A DNA stretch of 15,960 bases, taken from Cyanobacteria bacterium K_DeepCast_35m_m2_023 (lineage in GTDB: Bacteria > Cyanobacteriota > Cyanobacteriia > PCC-6307 > Cyanobiaceae). The notes below the pieces were generated by a model. It saw only the letters and a list, made by a program, of their open reading frames with translations, ran no database searches and had not been told where the DNA came from. Shown one piece after another: positions 14,570 to 15,960 of the stretch. The position numbers were made by a program, and so were the translations under genes. The DNA lies in NCBI GenBank assembly GCA_016882345.1, contig VGQR01000011.1, positions 1 to 15,960 on the forward strand, given 5' to 3'. Numbering within the stretch: the first letter of the stretch is position 1; each line of letters starts with the position of its first letter.

Positions 14570-15960
14570 CACGCCAGCGGCTCGATCGGCGCCAGGCGCG
14601 GATCGAGGATCTTGGGCCCCATACCCTCGAACTTGACGGCGATCGAGATCTTCTGACCGCTGCCAAACAGGTGGGTCACCAGGCCCTCGCCAAAGGAGGC
14701 GTGGCGCAGGCGGTCGCCCACGGCCCAATCGTGGGCTGGGGCCGCCGCAGAGGTGCGCCGCCGCACCGCATTGGCCGGCACCCCTGCCGCCCCGCCCGCT
14801 GCCACCTGGCGCGCGTCGTCGCGATCGACGCGGGTGAGGCGCTCGAGCCGCTGTTCGCGCCGGATCGCGGCGCCGCCGCTGCGGGGCACATCGCCCTGAA
14901 TCAATTCGGGAGGCAGTTCCGACAAAAACACCGACGGCACAGCCGGCTCGCGCATGCCGCCCCACAGGCGCCGTTCGCTGGCGTGCGACAGAAACAGCCG
15001 CTCCTTGGCGCGGGTGACGCCCACGTAGCACAGGCGCCGCTCCTCCTCCAGCGACGAGGGGTCATCCAGCGAGCGGTAGCTGGGGAACAGCCCCTGCTCC
15101 ATCCCCACCAGAAACACCACCGGAAACTCCAGGCCCTTGCTGGCGTGCAGGGTCATCAGCGTGACCCGGTCGGCGGCTGTGTCCTTGTCGTCGGCGTCGC
15201 TGGCCAACGCCGCACTGGCCAGAAAGCCCTCGAGATTGCCCTCGTCGTTCTCCTCCTGGTACTGCAGGGCGGCGTTGACCAGCTCCTGCAGGTTGCGGCG
15301 GCGCTCGTCGGCCTCGTCGGAGCCGTCGGCGATCAGCTCGGCCACGTAGCCGCTCTGCTCCATCACCCGCTGCACCAGCTCGGACGGCGCCGTGCCTGTC
15401 ACGCGCTCCTGCAGGCCGTTGATCAGCTCGCAGAACTGCAGCAGTCCTTTGGCCGAGCGACCGCCCAGGGAGCGCACCGCCTCGGCGTCGCGCACCACCT
15501 CCCACAAGGGCAGCCCCAGCTGGCTGGCGGCGTCGGCGAGGCGCTCGATCGTCGTCTTGCCGATGCCACGGCGCGGCACGTTCAGCACCCGCAACAGGCT
15601 GACGGTGTCGGCCGGGTTGACCAGCAGCCGCAGATACGCGAGCACGTCCTTGATCTCGCGCCGGTCGTAGAAGCGCAGGCCGCCGACGACCACATAGGGG
15701 ATGCCCCAGCGCACCAGGGCCTCCTCCATGGCCCGCGACTGGGCGTTGGTGCGGTAGAGCACCGCCATGTCGCCCCAGCGCAGCTCGTCGTGGGCGGCAT
15801 CAAGCATGCGCATGCGGTGCACCACCGCCTCGGCCTCGGCGATCTCGTCGTCGCAGCGGGTGAGCGTGATCGGCTCGCCCTCGCCGCGGGTGGGGCGCAG
15901 CACCTTGTCGATGCGCTCGGTGTTGTGGGCGATCAGGGCGTTGGCCGCCTCCAGGATCGT
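14569..15960 (-). CDS. pcrA: UvrD/PcrA-family DNA helicase, C-terminal part
   Basis: Superfamily 1A 3'-5' DNA helicase used in nucleotide-excision repair, replication restart and removal of stalled RNA polymerase. The window holds the last 463 residues; the frame is open to the right edge (TILEAANALIAHNTERIDKV), so the ATP-binding Walker A and motifs Ia-III lie outside. Present are ILEAANALI just after motif IV, AVLYRTNAQSRAMEE, GIPYVVVGGLRFYDRREIKD, PRRGIGKTTIE, motif V VTLMTLHASKGLEF (266-279) and motif VI EEERRLCYVGVTRAKERL (305-322). After an Ala/Arg-rich linker, a PcrA-type Tudor-like tail WAVGDRLRHASFGEG ends the protein. That tail favours PcrA over Rep. It is co-directional with and overlaps cca by one base. 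High GC, like its neighbours. Confidence 0.94.
   Translation of the reverse strand, partial: TILEAANALIAHNTERIDKVLRPTRGEGEPITLTRCDDEIAEAEAVVHRMRMLDAAHDELRWGDMAVLYRTNAQSRAMEEALVRWGIPYVVVGGLRFYDRREIKDVLAYLRLLVNPADTVSLLRVLNVPRRGIGKTTIERLADAASQLGLPLWEVVRDAEAVRSLGGRSAKGLLQFCELINGLQERVTGTAPSELVQRVMEQSGYVAELIADGSDEADERRRNLQELVNAALQYQEENDEGNLEGFLASAALASDADDKDTAADRVTLMTLHASKGLEFPVVFLVGMEQGLFPSYRSLDDPSSLEEERRLCYVGVTRAKERLFLSHASERRLWGGMREPAVPSVFLSELPPELIQGDVPRSGGAAIRREQRLERLTRVDRDDARQVAAGGAAGVPANAVRRRTSAAAPAHDWAVGDRLRHASFGEGLVTHLFGSGQKISIAVKFEGMGPKILDPRLAPIEPLA

Noticed and set aside
13727..14656. 309-codon plus-strand open frame opposite cca
   Set aside because: Low-complexity Gln/Ala/His-rich translation without motifs, covering the conserved head domain of cca on the other strand.
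14570..15031. N-terminal extension of the cca frame
   Set aside because: The extra 154 codons overlap the C-terminal part of the helicase in another frame, are Arg/Gly/Ala-rich and have no homology pattern; the ATG at 14569 fits the family length and the TGATG junction.
1..15960. CRISPR arrays, tRNA or rRNA genes, transposases, integrases, toxin-antitoxin or phage-defence genes
   Set aside because: None was seen on either strand; genes are packed with gaps below 100 bases and no repeated spacer pattern or cloverleaf-like sequence was recognised.

Overview
The window looks like a chromosomal segment of a high-GC picocyanobacterium (Cyanobium or a GC-rich Synechococcus). The strongest pointer is a selenophosphate synthetase fused behind an FAD/NAD(P)-binding oxidoreductase, an architecture known from cyanobacteria. 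Supporting signs are three HIP1-type GCGATCGC octamers and a 476-residue UDP-glucose dehydrogenase of the animal-like subfamily. The genus assignment is an inference. All gene calls come from reading translated motifs by eye, with no database search.

Layout. (1) Positions 77-1387, minus strand: hisS. (2) Positions 1480-9908, minus strand, transcribed right to left: a surface-polysaccharide cassette in the order gmd, fcl, UDP-glucuronate decarboxylase, zinc-ribbon methyltransferase, GT69-like glycosyltransferase, UDP-glucose 6-dehydrogenase, Wzx-type flippase, FkbM methyltransferase. (3) Positions 10003-13201, plus strand: galE overlapping the oxidoreductase-SelD fusion. (4) Positions 13277-15960, minus strand: a PcrA/UvrD helicase, cut by the right edge, overlapping a CCA-type tRNA nucleotidyltransferase. 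The two facing units in (3) and (4) are separated by a perfect 14-bp inverted repeat. Every non-coding gap is under 100 bases, and no RNA gene, CRISPR array, transposase or integrase was seen.

How the cassette works together. Gmd and Fcl convert GDP-mannose to GDP-L-fucose. UDP-glucose dehydrogenase makes UDP-glucuronate, and the decarboxylase turns that into UDP-xylose. The divergent galE can supply UDP-galactose. One glycosyltransferase and two methyltransferases would assemble and methylate a glycan, and the flippase would move the lipid-linked unit across the inner membrane. No initiating sugar-phosphate transferase, polymerase, ligase or Wza/Wzc export protein is present, so the pathway must be completed elsewhere.

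Composition is tiered. Single 60-base lines counted by hand give 30-43% GC in the block from FkbM to the zinc-ribbon methyltransferase, 55-62% in hisS, the decarboxylase and gmd, and 62-78% in the selD and cca genes. The low-GC block looks like a replaceable island inside a high-GC genome. I found no sign of a wholly new system. The most unusual items are the SelD fusion coupled to galE and the GT69-like glycosyltransferase beside a zinc-ribbon methyltransferase.
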